Source of the DNA: Butyrivibrio sp.
GTDB taxonomy: Bacteria; Bacillota; Clostridia; Lachnospirales; Lachnospiraceae
DNA length: 64,000 nt
NCBI GenBank assembly: GCA_015056575.1
Contig: SVGA01000003.1
Location: forward strand, 142,173 to 206,172
Direction: 5' to 3'
Positions 52,258 through 61,910 of the stretch are shown here, piece after piece. A program made the translations under genes and the position numbers. Each line of letters starts with the position of its first letter. Position 1 is the first letter of the stretch. Below the pieces are notes generated by a model. That model was not told the origin of the DNA and searched no databases. It worked only from the letters and a program-made list of their open reading frames with translations.

Positions 52258-53286
52258 ATGTCTTTTGATTATATCCAGAAACTGCCTACACCTGACGAGA
52301 TCAGGTTTGAATATCCCCTGAAGAAGGAGCTTACCCTTCTTAAAAAGGAAAGGGATGCAATGATAGCCGATGTCTTTACCGGCAAAAGCGACAAGTTTCT
52401 GGTGGTTGTAGGTCCCTGCTCAGCTGATAACGAAGATGCTGTATGTGACTATGTATCACGCCTTGGAAGGCTCAACGAGAAAGTCAGTGACAGGTTGATC
52501 CTTATTCCCAGAATATATACCAATAAGCCCCGTACCACAGGTGAAGGCTACAAAGGCATCACTTCCCAGCCCGATCCCGAGGGTAAGACCGATTTCAGAG
52601 CAGGCCTTATAGCCATGCGTCACATGCAGCTGCGTGCCATCGAGGAATCAGGCCTGACCGCAGCGGACGAGATGCTCTACCCCGAGAACTGGGGCTATGT
52701 AGCTGATATTCTCTCCTACGTTGCCATCGGCGCCCGTTCCGTTGAAGACCAGGAGCACCGCATGACTGCCAGCGGCTTTGATGTTCCCGCAGGCATGAAG
52801 AACCCCACCAGCGGAACCTTCAGCGTTATGCTCAACTCCGTGTATGCGGCTCAGCAGCAGCACAACTTCGTCTACAGAGGATACGAGGTTAAGACCAACG
52901 GAAATCCTCTTGCCCACTGCGTTCTTCGCGGTTCCAGCAACAAGCACGGCCAGTCCATTCCCAACTACCACTATGAGGACCTTCGTCTTCTTCTTGATCT
53001 GTACAACGAGAGAAATATTGTGAATCCTGCGGCCATCATCGATGCCAATCACAACAACTCCAACAAACAGTTCAGGGAACAGATAAGGATAGTTAAGGAG
53101 GTGCTCCACTCCAGGAGCCTTAACGCCGATATCAAGAGCCTTGTTAAGGGTGTTATGATCGAGAGCTACATCGAGGAAGGCTGCCAGAAGATCGGCGAGG
53201 GCGTATACGGCAAGTCCATCACAGATCCCTGCCTTGGCTGGGAGGATACGGAAAGACTCATCCTCGAAATGGCAGAACTGGCCTGA
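52258..53286 (+). CDS. 3-deoxy-7-phosphoheptulonate synthase (DAHP synthase, AroG type)
   Basis: 342 residues of the class I-alpha (E. coli AroF/G/H-like) DAHP synthase: first step of the shikimate pathway from PEP and erythrose 4-phosphate. Motifs: VVGPCSADNEDAV, LILIPRIYTNKPRTTGEGYKG over two segments, IGARSVEDQEHR, GMKNPTSG, RGSSNKHGQSIPNYH, IIDANHNNSNK, VMIESYIEEG. It has a GGAGG site within the end of the methyltransferase gene, so it is translationally linked to it. It ends at a strong terminator. Other aro genes are not in the window. Confidence 0.96.
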   Translation: MSFDYIQKLPTPDEIRFEYPLKKELTLLKKERDAMIADVFTGKSDKFLVVVGPCSADNEDAVCDYVSRLGRLNEKVSDRLILIPRIYTNKPRTTGEGYKGITSQPDPEGKTDFRAGLIAMRHMQLRAIEESGLTAADEMLYPENWGYVADILSYVAIGARSVEDQEHRMTASGFDVPAGMKNPTSGTFSVMLNSVYAAQQQHNFVYRGYEVKTNGNPLAHCVLRGSSNKHGQSIPNYHYEDLRLLLDLYNERNIVNPAAIIDANHNNSNKQFREQIRIVKEVLHSRSLNADIKSLVKGVMIESYIEEGCQKIGEGVYGKSITDPCLGWEDTERLILEMAELA

Positions 53287-53306
53287 TACATGATCTTAAC
53301 AACGAA

Positions 53307-53340
53307 AAGCTCCGGCATCGAAAAAGTGATGCCGGAGCTT
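53307..53340. terminator. Two-way terminator between the DAHP synthase and recombinase genes
   Basis: A perfect 13-bp stem, AAGCTCCGGCATC (53307-53319) with GATGCCGGAGCTT (53328-53340), has an 8-nt loop. ATTTTAATT follows on the plus strand and TTTT on the minus strand, fitting the convergent genes. Confidence 0.92.
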
Positions 53341-53343
53341 ATT

Positions 53344-54234
53344 TTAATTCCTTATTCTTGCCCACTCAAAGGGGTCTTTGGTTCTCTTCTTCCTGTTGAT
53401 ATATCTTGAGATGGTATTGCTGTCCGAATATCCCATAAGTTCCTGAACGGAAGCCATGTCCGCTCCGCTCTCCACAAGATGTACCGCAAAGGAGTGCCTT
53501 AAGGTAAAGGGCGTGATGTCTGACTTTATCCCTGCTCTCTCAACACAGGTCTTCACCAGCTTCCACAGTCCCTGCCGACTCATGGGTTCTCCGCTGCAGT
53601 TAAGAAACAGCACTTCGCTGTCATATTTTCCCTCAAGAAGGCGGCTCCTTCCCTCAGTCAGATACATATTCAAAGCTTCCCTGGCTTTTTTGCCGTAGGG
53701 AATAAGCCTTTCCTTTGAGCTGCTTCCCGTAAGCCTTATACAGCCAAGGCTAAGGTCAACATTCGAGAGCTTAAGCCCTATCATCTCCGAGGTCTTAAGG
53801 CCTGTTGCATACATAAGCTCCATTATGGCCCTGTCTCTCATACCCTTGGCATCATCTCCGAAGTCCTGGGACAGAAGGTCTTCTATCTCCACAGTTGAAA
53901 GCACTCTCGGGGGAGTCTTTTCAATCTTAGGGCTTGAAAGAAGCTCCGCCGGATTCTCTGTGATATTGCCGTTTTCCAGCATATACCGGAAAAAAGCCTT
54001 CATGGAAGTGTTATGTCTTGAGATGGAGGACGGCGCAAAATGCTCATCCTGAAGACTTGCGGAATAGTCGGCAAGGGCATCAAGAGTCACATCCGTCGCA
54101 TCAAGGATACCCCTCCTCTCCATGTAGGACGACATCCTTTCAAGGTCCCGTTTGTAAGAAACAAGGGTATTTTCCGAGGTATGCTTTACATTCTTAAGAT
54201 ACTTTGTAAACTCCAGAATCTGTTGTTCCATCAT
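53344..54234 (-). CDS. Xer-type tyrosine recombinase with substituted catalytic residues
   Basis: 296 residues in XerC/D format: N-terminal SAM-like domain (1-105), catalytic domain after. The nucleophile Tyr is present (ISRYINRK, Y278), as is the second Arg (TLRHSF, R246). But the first Arg of the usual GLR(V/I)SEL is Lys (GLKTSEM, K147), the His of PHTLRH is Phe (PFTLRH, F243), and the His/Trp of LGHSD is Tyr (MGYSD, Y269). Activity may be altered or dependent on a partner. It overlaps the membrane-protein gene by ATGA and is not in a prophage-like setting. Confidence 0.85.
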   Translation of the reverse strand: MMEQQILEFTKYLKNVKHTSENTLVSYKRDLERMSSYMERRGILDATDVTLDALADYSASLQDEHFAPSSISRHNTSMKAFFRYMLENGNITENPAELLSSPKIEKTPPRVLSTVEIEDLLSQDFGDDAKGMRDRAIMELMYATGLKTSEMIGLKLSNVDLSLGCIRLTGSSSKERLIPYGKKAREALNMYLTEGRSRLLEGKYDSEVLFLNCSGEPMSRQGLWKLVKTCVERAGIKSDITPFTLRHSFAVHLVESGADMASVQELMGYSDSNTISRYINRKKRTKDPFEWARIRN

Positions 54235-56039
54235 AATTTGTTAGTCCCCAAAAGCCACAGCGGCCAGGTCATCACAATAGCGTAGGCATATCTGAAATCC
54301 ACCACCGGAGCGGCAATAAGAAGCGTTGCCACCAGAAGCAGCATAAGAGTCTGCAAAAGCACAGGCTTCCTGCGGCGGACGGCATATATAAAGGATGCTG
54401 CAAGAGCCCAGGTATAAATGGCCGCGGTAAACAGCATACCGTAGATCGGCATGAAGTCCTGAAGCTTTATAAGTATCTCTTTTACCTTGATAAACTTGCC
54501 TCCTATGATGGGGCTCCAGGTAAGGCCGTGTTTGTTTCGCATGATACCGTCAGCCTCCGCAACCATGTAGTTTACGTTGGTGTAAATGTAGCCGCCGGTA
54601 AGATCAAACCAGGCATCAATATAGTCCCCGGGATACTTAAGACCCAGCCTTAGCCAAAGCCCAAAGTACTCTGTCTTGTTGTTCTCGATAGCATGGGGGT
54701 TACCGGCTCTTACAAGTTCCTTGATATTATCTGCAAACCAGGGTGCATAGAGTTCACGGATGTAGGTCCTGTCTATCACCTTATCGATAAGCTCCATATC
54801 CTCTGCATCTATCTGCCTTTCATTTACCAGAACCCTTGCCACCTGCTGCAGCGGTACTGACAGGGATTCCGTAAAGTCAGCTCCCTTTATGTTAAAGGCT
54901 CCAAACACAGGGATCCTGATGATAAATACCACCAGAATGCACACAATTACCGAAATCAGAGCATGGGTAAATTTTCCCTTCATCATCCTAAGAAGGAAGA
55001 ACAGGGCAAATACAAGAAATGCGTAAAGTGCGTTGGACCTCATCAGGCAAAAGAGGATCCCCAGCACAGTAAAGGCTGCGAAATCAAGAATACTGCTGTC
55101 CTCCCCCTTCCTTAAAAGCTCCGCAATAACAACGCACAAAAGCATCGATACCCCCGCAAAGGGAACATCCTTCCAGATGGTTACCGCATACACACCGTTA
55201 AAGGGCATAAAGGCGTAGAAGAAAATAAAAGCCGCAACTATCCTGTAGCTCTTTCTGTTCATAAGTCGCAGGGTCTCTTTTACCACCGCGCCGCAGCACA
55301 GGCTCATAAATATCATCTGAAAAGCTGTATACAGCGAGATCGCTATCGTCTTGTCATGAAATTTCGTAAGGTGGAGTCCTATCCGGTAAAAGAATCCAAT
55401 CAAAAGAGTGTGGACCACGGGATGGTGGTTACTCATAGGCGTAAAGTACGTGATCTGGTCGAACTGATCCAGAGAATCCGCCGTCATAACTCCGGGAAAT
55501 TCATACAGAAAATAGGGAAGATAAAAAAGAAGGCAGAAAGCTGCCGTAATGACGAAGGCTCTTTTCCCGAATTTCTCATCGTAGGGCTTACTGGCTCTTA
55601 CCAATCCGGAAAAAGAGTTCTCGGGGGTAGCAAGCATGCAGCCTTCACCGGTCTTTCTTTTGCCGAACTGCCCCTCCATAATGAACTTGGTAATGAGTCT
55701 TACCAAAAGCCAGTAACCCACAAGGATGATCATCAAAGACAGAAGCCTGAAATAACCATTATGAAACCCCTGTCCGTTAATGATCGCTCCCCGCAAAAGA
55801 AATGTGATAACCGTGCTGACAACAACAGGGATCATCTCCCTGAAAAAGCCCTTTATCTCTCCGAGGGCCGGGATACTTAGCCCCATCATATAAAGGCATG
55901 CAAAAAGAACTACCGTAAGAGGACTTCTTACGGCAATTCCAAAGGTCAGCATTAGTGCCCAGCACCCAAACAGTGCGGACAGAAAAACAGAAATTCTAAA
56001 ACGAGCCCCATTCATAAACTGATCATACACTCTCTTCAT
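54231..56039 (-). CDS. DUF6020-like large integral membrane protein
   Basis: 602 residues with about 12 membrane helices. It has the loop LYEFPGVMTADSLDQFDQITYFTPMSNHHPVVHTL across positions 175-210, where PGxMTxDSxxQ and HHPxxHTL are characteristic of this family. The GT-C-like layout (periplasmic Asp near the first helices) hints at a lipid-linked sugar transferase, but this is only suggestive. It overlaps lysA by 17 bp and the recombinase by 4 bp, so the three form one operon. Confidence 0.8.
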   Translation of the reverse strand: MKRVYDQFMNGARFRISVFLSALFGCWALMLTFGIAVRSPLTVVLFACLYMMGLSIPALGEIKGFFREMIPVVVSTVITFLLRGAIINGQGFHNGYFRLLSLMIILVGYWLLVRLITKFIMEGQFGKRKTGEGCMLATPENSFSGLVRASKPYDEKFGKRAFVITAAFCLLFYLPYFLYEFPGVMTADSLDQFDQITYFTPMSNHHPVVHTLLIGFFYRIGLHLTKFHDKTIAISLYTAFQMIFMSLCCGAVVKETLRLMNRKSYRIVAAFIFFYAFMPFNGVYAVTIWKDVPFAGVSMLLCVVIAELLRKGEDSSILDFAAFTVLGILFCLMRSNALYAFLVFALFFLLRMMKGKFTHALISVIVCILVVFIIRIPVFGAFNIKGADFTESLSVPLQQVARVLVNERQIDAEDMELIDKVIDRTYIRELYAPWFADNIKELVRAGNPHAIENNKTEYFGLWLRLGLKYPGDYIDAWFDLTGGYIYTNVNYMVAEADGIMRNKHGLTWSPIIGGKFIKVKEILIKLQDFMPIYGMLFTAAIYTWALAASFIYAVRRRKPVLLQTLMLLLVATLLIAAPVVDFRYAYAIVMTWPLWLLGTNKL

Positions 56040-57312
56040 CCATTATTTCAGAAAGCTTCTCAAATACAGGCAGGGAATCAAAGGTTGCAAAATAGTCCCT
56101 TGGTGTCTCTGCTCTTCTTATGAGCTCTACGGTTCCGTCCTCCTTAAGAAGGAGCTCGGCGCTCTTTAACTTTCCGTTATAATTATATCCCATGGCATAG
56201 CCGTGGGCTCCGGTATCGTGAATAAACAGGTAGTCTCCCATGTCTATTTTGGGGAGTTTCCTCTCGATGGCAAATTTATCGTTGTTCTCGCAAAGGGAAC
56301 CGGTCACATCATACACTTCCGTAAGGGGCGCATTCTCTTTTCCCAGAACCGTTATGTGGTGGTAGGAGCCGTACATGGCCGGTCTCATGAGGTTGACCGC
56401 ACAGGCATCAACGCCAATGTACTCCTTGTAGATGTGCTTCTCATGGATCGCCTTTGTGACAAGACCGCCGTAGGGAGCCATCATAAAGCGGCCCATCTCA
56501 GTAAAAATGGCCACGTCTCCCATTCCCGCAGGAACAAGGATCTTATCAAACTGTTCGTGAACACCTTTGCCAATAACGGCAATATCGTTGCCGGGCTGAT
56601 CGGGAAGGTAAGGAACTCCGACTCCGCCGGAAAGATTGATGAATGCGATCTTAGCCCCGGTCTTATTCTGAAGCTCCACAGCCAGTTCAAAGAGCTGCCC
56701 TGCAAGCATGGGATAATACTCGTTGGTAACGGTGTTGCTGGCAAGGAAGGCATGGATTCCAAAGCGCTTTGCGCCTTTCTCCTTAAGGATCTTAAAGGCC
56801 TCAAAGAGCTGGTCCCTTGTCATTCCGTACTTGGAATCTCCGGGGTTATCCATGATGCCGTTGCTCATCTCAAACACTCCGCCGGGATTATATCTGCAGG
56901 AGATGGTCTCCGGGATCCTGCCGATGGTCTCTTCAAGGAAATCTATGTGAGTAAAATCGTCCAGATTTATTATGGCACCCAGCTTGTCTGCATAGGCAAA
57001 CTCCTCAGCCGGGGTGTCATTGGAAGAAAACATGATATCTTCACCGGATGCGTCAACTGCCTTGGACAGCATCAGCTCCGTTTTGGATGAACAGTCAAAT
57101 CCGCAGCCCTGTTCTTTGAGGATCTCCATAAGCCTTGGATTGGGTGTGGCTTTTACTGCAAAGTACTCTCTGAAGCCCTTATTCCAGGAAAACGCCTCGT
57201 TAACCGCTCTGGCATTCTCTATAATGCCCTTCTCGTCGTAGATGTGAAAGGGTGTGGGATAAGTCCTTACTATCTCTTCCAACTGCTCTTTGGTAACAAA
57301 AGGTTTCTTCAT
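56023..57312 (-). CDS. lysA: Diaminopimelate decarboxylase-like PLP enzyme
   Basis: 429 residues, fold type III PLP decarboxylase. TPFHIYDEKGI, YFAVKATPNPRLM (Schiff-base Lys about 53), INLSGGVGVPY, EMGRFMMAPYG (the E-x-G-R substrate region), YIGVDACAVNLMRPAMYGSYH, and GSLCENNDKF are in the order of LysA, which makes lysine from meso-diaminopimelate. Related decarboxylases of other amino acids cannot be fully excluded. A CAGGAGG site precedes the ATG. First gene of lysA-DUF6020-recombinase. Confidence 0.9.
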   Translation of the reverse strand: MKKPFVTKEQLEEIVRTYPTPFHIYDEKGIIENARAVNEAFSWNKGFREYFAVKATPNPRLMEILKEQGCGFDCSSKTELMLSKAVDASGEDIMFSSNDTPAEEFAYADKLGAIINLDDFTHIDFLEETIGRIPETISCRYNPGGVFEMSNGIMDNPGDSKYGMTRDQLFEAFKILKEKGAKRFGIHAFLASNTVTNEYYPMLAGQLFELAVELQNKTGAKIAFINLSGGVGVPYLPDQPGNDIAVIGKGVHEQFDKILVPAGMGDVAIFTEMGRFMMAPYGGLVTKAIHEKHIYKEYIGVDACAVNLMRPAMYGSYHHITVLGKENAPLTEVYDVTGSLCENNDKFAIERKLPKIDMGDYLFIHDTGAHGYAMGYNYNGKLKSAELLLKEDGTVELIRRAETPRDYFATFDSLPVFEKLSEIMDEESV

Positions 57313-57397
57313 AATTCTCCTCCTGATGCTCTGACATAAAACTTATCTCAAACTTTAACACGGCAAAGCATCAGTATGCAATAGTAAATTTATACCA

Positions 57398-58075
57398 TCA
57401 GATATTTTCAATCTGCCAGTCGATAGGGGAAAGCCCGTTCTTTTCAAGGAAATCGTTGCACCGGCTAAAGTGCCTGCATCCAAAGAATCCGCGGTACGCA
57501 GAAAGCGGGCTTGGATGAGGCGCCGTAAGAACCAGGTGCTTGGGGTTTGTAAGCATGGGCTTTTTCATCTGTGCAGGTCTTCCCCAGAGCATATAAACCA
57601 CCGGCTCCTCTTTCTCATTCACAGCTCTTATTATGGCGTCGGTGAACTGCTCCCAGCCCTTACCCTGATGGGAATTGGCCTGATGTGCCCGCACAGTGAG
57701 CACCGTGTTGAGAAGAAGCACTCCCTGATCCGCCCATTTTTTAAGATACCCGTTATTGGGAATGTAGCAGCCAAGGTCCGTATTGAGCTCCTTATAAATA
57801 TTCTGAAGTGAAGGAGGCGTATCTGCCTTCCCGGGAAGCACCGAAAAAGACAGCCCGTGGGCCTGTCCCGGCTCATGATATGGGTCCTGCCCCAGGATCA
57901 GGACCTTTACCTTATTAAGAGGTGTAAAGTTCATGGCATTGAAAATATCCCCTGAAGGCGGATAGATCACCTGTGTATTGTATTCATTAACAACAAATTT
58001 ATAGAGGTCTTTGTAGTAGGGCTTTTTGAATTCAGCTCCCACCGCCTCCAGCCAATCTCCGGTTATCATCCCCAT
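57398..58075 (-). CDS. ung: Uracil-DNA glycosylase, family 1
   Basis: 225 residues. Catalytic GQDPYH (62-67, catalytic Asp 64), [33 protein letters not shown] and the minor-groove loop [15 protein letters not shown] are all present. It removes uracil from DNA to begin base-excision repair. Its start overlaps the hisF stop by 10 bp, an unusual but simple operon extension. Confidence 0.98.
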   Translation of the reverse strand: MGMITGDWLEAVGAEFKKPYYKDLYKFVVNEYNTQVIYPPSGDIFNAMNFTPLNKVKVLILGQDPYHEPGQAHGLSFSVLPGKADTPPSLQNIYKELNTDLGCYIPNNGYLKKWADQGVLLLNTVLTVRAHQANSHQGKGWEQFTDAIIRAVNEKEEPVVYMLWGRPAQMKKPMLTNPKHLVLTAPHPSPLSAYRGFFGCRHFSRCNDFLEKNGLSPIDWQIENI

Positions 58076-58830
58076 CTTACCGGCACTCCTTTCTCCTTAA
58101 GGTACTTCTTGACCTCGTTGATCTCCAGCTCCTTATAATGGAAAAGAGACGCCGCCAGAGCCGCATCTGCTCCTCCTGCCGTAAGGGCTTCATAGAAATG
58201 CTCTAAAGTTCCTGCTCCTCCGGATGCTATAACAGGCACGGAAACAGCATCCGCAACCGCTCTTGTTAGTTCAATGTCGTAGCCTGCCTTGGTGCCGTCG
58301 CAGTCCATGCTGGTGACCAGAATCTCTCCTGCGCCTAAAGAGACAGCTCTTTTCACCCATTCTATGGCGTCCATTCCAACATCAATCCTGCCTCCGTGCT
58401 TATAGATGTTCCAGCCGCTGCCGTCGGGACGGCGTTTGGCGTCAATGGCAAGTACCACACACTGGCTTCCGAACTTGTCAGCCGCCTCGGCAATAAGCTC
58501 AGGCCTGTCAATTGCCGCAGAGTTTACGGAGACCTTGTCCGCTCCTTCTCTTAGTATCGCCCTTACATCGTCAACGGTTCGGATCCCACCGCCGACTGTA
58601 AAGGGGATGAAGACTTTTTTGGCCACCTCTCTTACCATGTCCGCAACGGTAGCCCTTCGCTCATTGGAAGCAGTTATATCCAGAAATACCAGCTCATCTG
58701 CTCCCGCCTTGGAATAGGCAGCACCAACCTCCACCGGATCTCCCGCATCCCTAAGGTCAACAAAATTTATTCCTTTTACAACCCTGCCGTTATTAACATC
58801 AAGGCATGGGATAATTCTCTTAGTAAGCAT
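58066..58830 (-). CDS. hisF: Imidazole glycerol phosphate synthase cyclase subunit HisF
   Basis: 254-residue (beta/alpha)8 barrel. Catalytic D11 in [15 protein letters not shown] and D130-equivalent in [10 protein letters not shown]; phosphate-binding [25 protein letters not shown] and ASGGAG. With HisH it makes IGP and AICAR in histidine synthesis. It has a GGGGGAG site and lies 16 bp after hisH. The other his genes are outside the window. Confidence 0.98.
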   Translation of the reverse strand: MLTKRIIPCLDVNNGRVVKGINFVDLRDAGDPVEVGAAYSKAGADELVFLDITASNERRATVADMVREVAKKVFIPFTVGGGIRTVDDVRAILREGADKVSVNSAAIDRPELIAEAADKFGSQCVVLAIDAKRRPDGSGWNIYKHGGRIDVGMDAIEWVKRAVSLGAGEILVTSMDCDGTKAGYDIELTRAVADAVSVPVIASGGAGTLEHFYEALTAGGADAALAASLFHYKELEINEVKKYLKEKGVPVRWG

Positions 58831-58846
58831 CGCTCTCCCCCTATCT

Positions 58847-59464
58847 TCAGACTTTCAGGAAATTATCAAGTATCTGCATTCCAACCTCCGAGCTCTTCTC
58901 GGGATGGAACTGGCAGGCAAAGACATTTCCCTTTTCCACGGAAGCCTCCACGGTCACGTTGTAATCTGTGGTGGCTGTGACGATACTCTTATCCTCGCTG
59001 TCAAGATAATAGGAATGAACAAAATAGACATAGGCTCCCTCTTCAATTCCCTTAAAAAGTCTTCCCTTATTGGGGAATCTAAGGCTGTTCCAGCCAATCT
59101 GCGGAATCTTGTAGGAATTGCCCAAAGCGTCAGTATCGGGAATCCTTCTGATCGCCCCACGCAAAATGCCCAGGCCCACAGCACCGTCTGATTCGTCACT
59201 ACGATCAAACAGAAGCTGCTGACCCAGGCATATTCCAATGAAAGGCACTCCCTTGGAAGTAACCTCTTTAATTACCGGTTCAAGTCCGTACTCTCTTATG
59301 CGGCTCATGGCATCCCCAAAGGCACCTACCCCGGGAAGTACCACTCTGTCCGCTTTATAGATCTTAGAAGGCTCTCTGGTAACCAGAGTCTGTGCTCCCA
59401 GATATTCGAAAGCCTTCTCAACGCTCTTTATGTTACCGGCATCGTAGTCTATGATCGCAACCAT
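58847..59464 (-). CDS. hisH: Imidazole glycerol phosphate synthase glutaminase subunit HisH
   Basis: 205 residues, class I glutamine amidotransferase. Nucleophile Cys in [13 protein letters not shown] (about 79), His/Glu in [12 protein letters not shown], and the N-terminal [22 protein letters not shown]. It supplies ammonia to HisF. A GGGAGAAG site is present. It is 34 bp after the large acidic protein gene. Confidence 0.98.
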   Translation of the reverse strand: MVAIIDYDAGNIKSVEKAFEYLGAQTLVTREPSKIYKADRVVLPGVGAFGDAMSRIREYGLEPVIKEVTSKGVPFIGICLGQQLLFDRSDESDGAVGLGILRGAIRRIPDTDALGNSYKIPQIGWNSLRFPNKGRLFKGIEEGAYVYFVHSYYLDSEDKSIVTATTDYNVTVEASVEKGNVFACQFHPEKSSEVGMQILDNFLKV

Positions 59465-59498
59465 TTAGCATCTTCTCCCTTCAACAAATCCGATGCCT

Positions 59499-61793
59499 TT
59501 ATGACTGCAGAGTCCCCACGATTTCCATGAGCCTGATAGTATAGTCTCTGTCCTTCTTGATGGCGTTTATCTCCTGAACATCCGCCTCGGACAGACCGTA
59601 TTTCTCCAAAAGCACCGTTTCTATACTATCGTACACGGTTACAACCTGATTTTCAACATTATACAGCTGCGCCTGTGAAAGAAGATCTTCCTTGTTCTTC
59701 ATGGCCATCATCAGCATATCAAGGGCTTCCTCAGGCATATTCATGGTCATGTAGTTATCATAACCGTCAATATATCTCTGCGCCCACGCCAGAACTCTTG
59801 ACTGCTCATACATTGAAGATTCGGGCTCGATCAGCTCTTTTCCGTAGAGCATCTTGTAAGCCGTGGTGAACTCCTTGTGAGTATAGGCTGACGCCGCTCT
59901 CTGGGATGCTATCCTGTCGGGTAAAAAGATAGCGGGGATGCAAACCAGGATTCCAAGGCTGGCTGCAAAAATGCCTGCCACCGCGATCTTCTTGGGAGAA
60001 ATAGCCTTCTCCGGAACTCCGGGATCCTTAGGAGGTTTGGGTTTCTTCTCCTTCTTGGGTTTCGGAGGTTTTTTCTCCTTCGGCGGCTTTTCCTTCTTGG
60101 GCTTCTTCTCTTTCTTGGGCTTTTCCTTCTTTTCTTTCTTTTTCTTGCCCTTGGGAGCTGCCCCTTCCTCGCCAAGCTCATTAAGAACCTGCTGGTTCTC
60201 ATCCGTAAGACTGGCAAGTCCCTCAGTACCTTCGGTTTCTTCGTCCTCCTGAGTGAGAGCCTTTATAAGACGTTTAAAGAAGCCTTCCTTCTTTTCTTTT
60301 TTGCCTTTCTTTTTCTTGCCGTTTCCGTCCTCTTCCCCGTCATCGGAATCAGACGAAGCTCTCTCTCCCTTTTCGGGAATTGAAGCAAGTTCATCCAGGG
60401 ACGGTTCTCCTGCCTCTTCAGCAAGATCACCAAAGCCATCCTCAGTAAGTGCACTTAGTATGTCTTCCTTGGGAACATCATCGGATGGAGGAGCTTCCTC
60501 GCCCTTCTCATCCATCATGTTGGCTGCATTTTCTAAGTCCTCTATGTCGTCGCTGGCAAGGCTGTTCATAAAAGCATCCAGCTCGTCCATGTTAACGTCT
60601 TCACCGCCATCCGAAGCAGCATCTTCTGAAGGAGCTTCAGGCTCTGAAAGGGCCGCAATTTCGCCCTCTGTGGAGCTACCCTTTGGTACATCATCCTCAA
60701 GAAGCTTATCAAGGCCTTCCTCAAGGCTTCCAAGATCAAACTCATCGCCTAAGGAATCCTCTGACATAGTATCCGCTCCGGAACTGTCTTTAGATGCTTC
60801 CTCTGCCCCGGGATCACTTTCAGGTTCTGCCGGTGTCTCCTCCGGCGAGGGCTCATCCGCAAGTCCGTCCGACATCCCATCCAGAGTGAATCCTGCCATG
60901 GAAAGCTCATCAAGAAAAGATTCTTCCCCTGCACCGTCTTCCTCCGGAGTAGAGATATCTCCCATTGCCGCTTCCATATCCTCAAGAGATATATCTGCTT
61001 CTTCATCAAGGGATATATCAGCCTCTTCCTCAAGGGATATGCCGGCTTCTTCAGTAGCATCGATGTCAGGCCCCAGCTCATCTTCTCTGATATTATCAAG
61101 AGCCTCGCTTAAGCTGTCCTGATTCATCTCTCCGGAAGTGTCGGTAAGACTGCTTCCCGGCATATCATCCAAAAGATCCGTCAGGATCTCTTCGGGAGTC
61201 TCATCAGCATCAGACCTTGTCTCTTTATCAAGAGGCATATCCGTATTCTCCGGCATTAACATCTCCGGAGCCATCTCCAAAAGGGCATCATTGCCCTCTT
61301 CCATATCTATTATAGGTGCCGCAGCCTCAGCTGCGGATTCGCTCTCTTCTCCCCCCGCCTCCTCTGGAAAAGACCCATTGTCATACTTTCCTGCCTGCAT
61401 CTCCGCATCCATAAGTTCAGCGTCAGCTATGGCTGCATCCAACGCTATCTCCTCAGGATCTCTGATATCATCTATGGAAGGATCGGAACCAACAGTAAAA
61501 AGCGGTACGGAAGGATCCGTAGGTTTCTCGATCCTATCCAGGAAATCCTCCATTCCCGCATCAAGAGCTTCTCCCCTGTCCAGTTTCCCCAATATACTTC
61601 CTATTTCATCAAGATCGCTGTTGCCGTTGGAATTATCTACAAGCGCACTAATATCCCCTGCGCCGCCCTTAGACGGATCAGAGGTGGATTTTCTGGCAGC
61701 CATTCTGCTGAGTGCAGACTGGGGATTGCTGTTATTTGATTGCTGAGCGGAATTCAGAAGACTATCGAGATATTCTTCATCGTTCGACTTCAT
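59499..61793 (-). CDS. Large acidic, lysine-tract membrane protein of unknown function
   Basis: 764 residues. About 1-500 is acidic and low complexity (D/E/S/A/P), with internal short repeats such as ISLEEEADISLDEEADISLED. Next comes an extreme Lys/Pro tract (about 548-602, KKEK/KPKK repeats), one membrane helix (about 603-624, IAVAGIFAASLGILVCIPAI), and a helical 140-residue C-terminal domain (HKEFTTAYKMLYGKEL, NMPEEALDMLMMAMKNKEDL, TPR-like). No family recognised. The N-terminus is likely cytoplasmic and the end outside. It follows cheV by about 117 bp, so a link with motility or envelope is possible. Confidence 0.8.
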   Translation of the reverse strand: MKSNDEEYLDSLLNSAQQSNNSNPQSALSRMAARKSTSDPSKGGAGDISALVDNSNGNSDLDEIGSILGKLDRGEALDAGMEDFLDRIEKPTDPSVPLFTVGSDPSIDDIRDPEEIALDAAIADAELMDAEMQAGKYDNGSFPEEAGGEESESAAEAAAPIIDMEEGNDALLEMAPEMLMPENTDMPLDKETRSDADETPEEILTDLLDDMPGSSLTDTSGEMNQDSLSEALDNIREDELGPDIDATEEAGISLEEEADISLDEEADISLEDMEAAMGDISTPEEDGAGEESFLDELSMAGFTLDGMSDGLADEPSPEETPAEPESDPGAEEASKDSSGADTMSEDSLGDEFDLGSLEEGLDKLLEDDVPKGSSTEGEIAALSEPEAPSEDAASDGGEDVNMDELDAFMNSLASDDIEDLENAANMMDEKGEEAPPSDDVPKEDILSALTEDGFGDLAEEAGEPSLDELASIPEKGERASSDSDDGEEDGNGKKKKGKKEKKEGFFKRLIKALTQEDEETEGTEGLASLTDENQQVLNELGEEGAAPKGKKKKEKKEKPKKEKKPKKEKPPKEKKPPKPKKEKKPKPPKDPGVPEKAISPKKIAVAGIFAASLGILVCIPAIFLPDRIASQRAASAYTHKEFTTAYKMLYGKELIEPESSMYEQSRVLAWAQRYIDGYDNYMTMNMPEEALDMLMMAMKNKEDLLSQAQLYNVENQVVTVYDSIETVLLEKYGLSEADVQEINAIKKDRDYTIRLMEIVGTLQS

Positions 61794-61835
61794 AGTCGTA
61801 CTCTCCTGCCATTTAATGTCTTGTATAAAAAATAA

Positions 61836-61893
61836 CTCCCTTCATTGCGACAGTCACTGAAAACGCGTTTCATAACTGAGCCAACAAAGGGAG
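61836..61893 (-). terminator. Branched hairpin after cheV, possible terminator
   Basis: CTCCCTT (61836-61842) pairs with AAGGGAG (61887-61893). Inside, CAGT (61851-61854) pairs with ACTG (61875-61878) and TGAAA with TTTCA. On the minus strand the stem is followed by UUAUUUUUUAU. It lies 18 bp after the cheV stop and may be a leaky terminator before the next gene. Confidence 0.5.
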
Positions 61894-61910
61894 GTCAAAA
61901 TCAGTTAGTA

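Noticed and set aside
53344..54234. Integrase marking a prophage or genomic island
   Set aside because: No att-like repeats, tRNA gene, phage genes or excisionase are nearby, and it overlaps a metabolic operon by four bases.
56203..57090. Plus-strand open frame of 295 codons over lysA
   Set aside because: It lies wholly opposite a well-supported PLP decarboxylase gene and has no motif or start signal.
60253..61122. Plus-strand Ser-rich open frame of 289 codons (and 61138-61746)
   Set aside because: The minus-strand gene here is full of GAG/GAA/GAT/TCC codons whose complement reads as Ser/Leu; the frame is a composition shadow.
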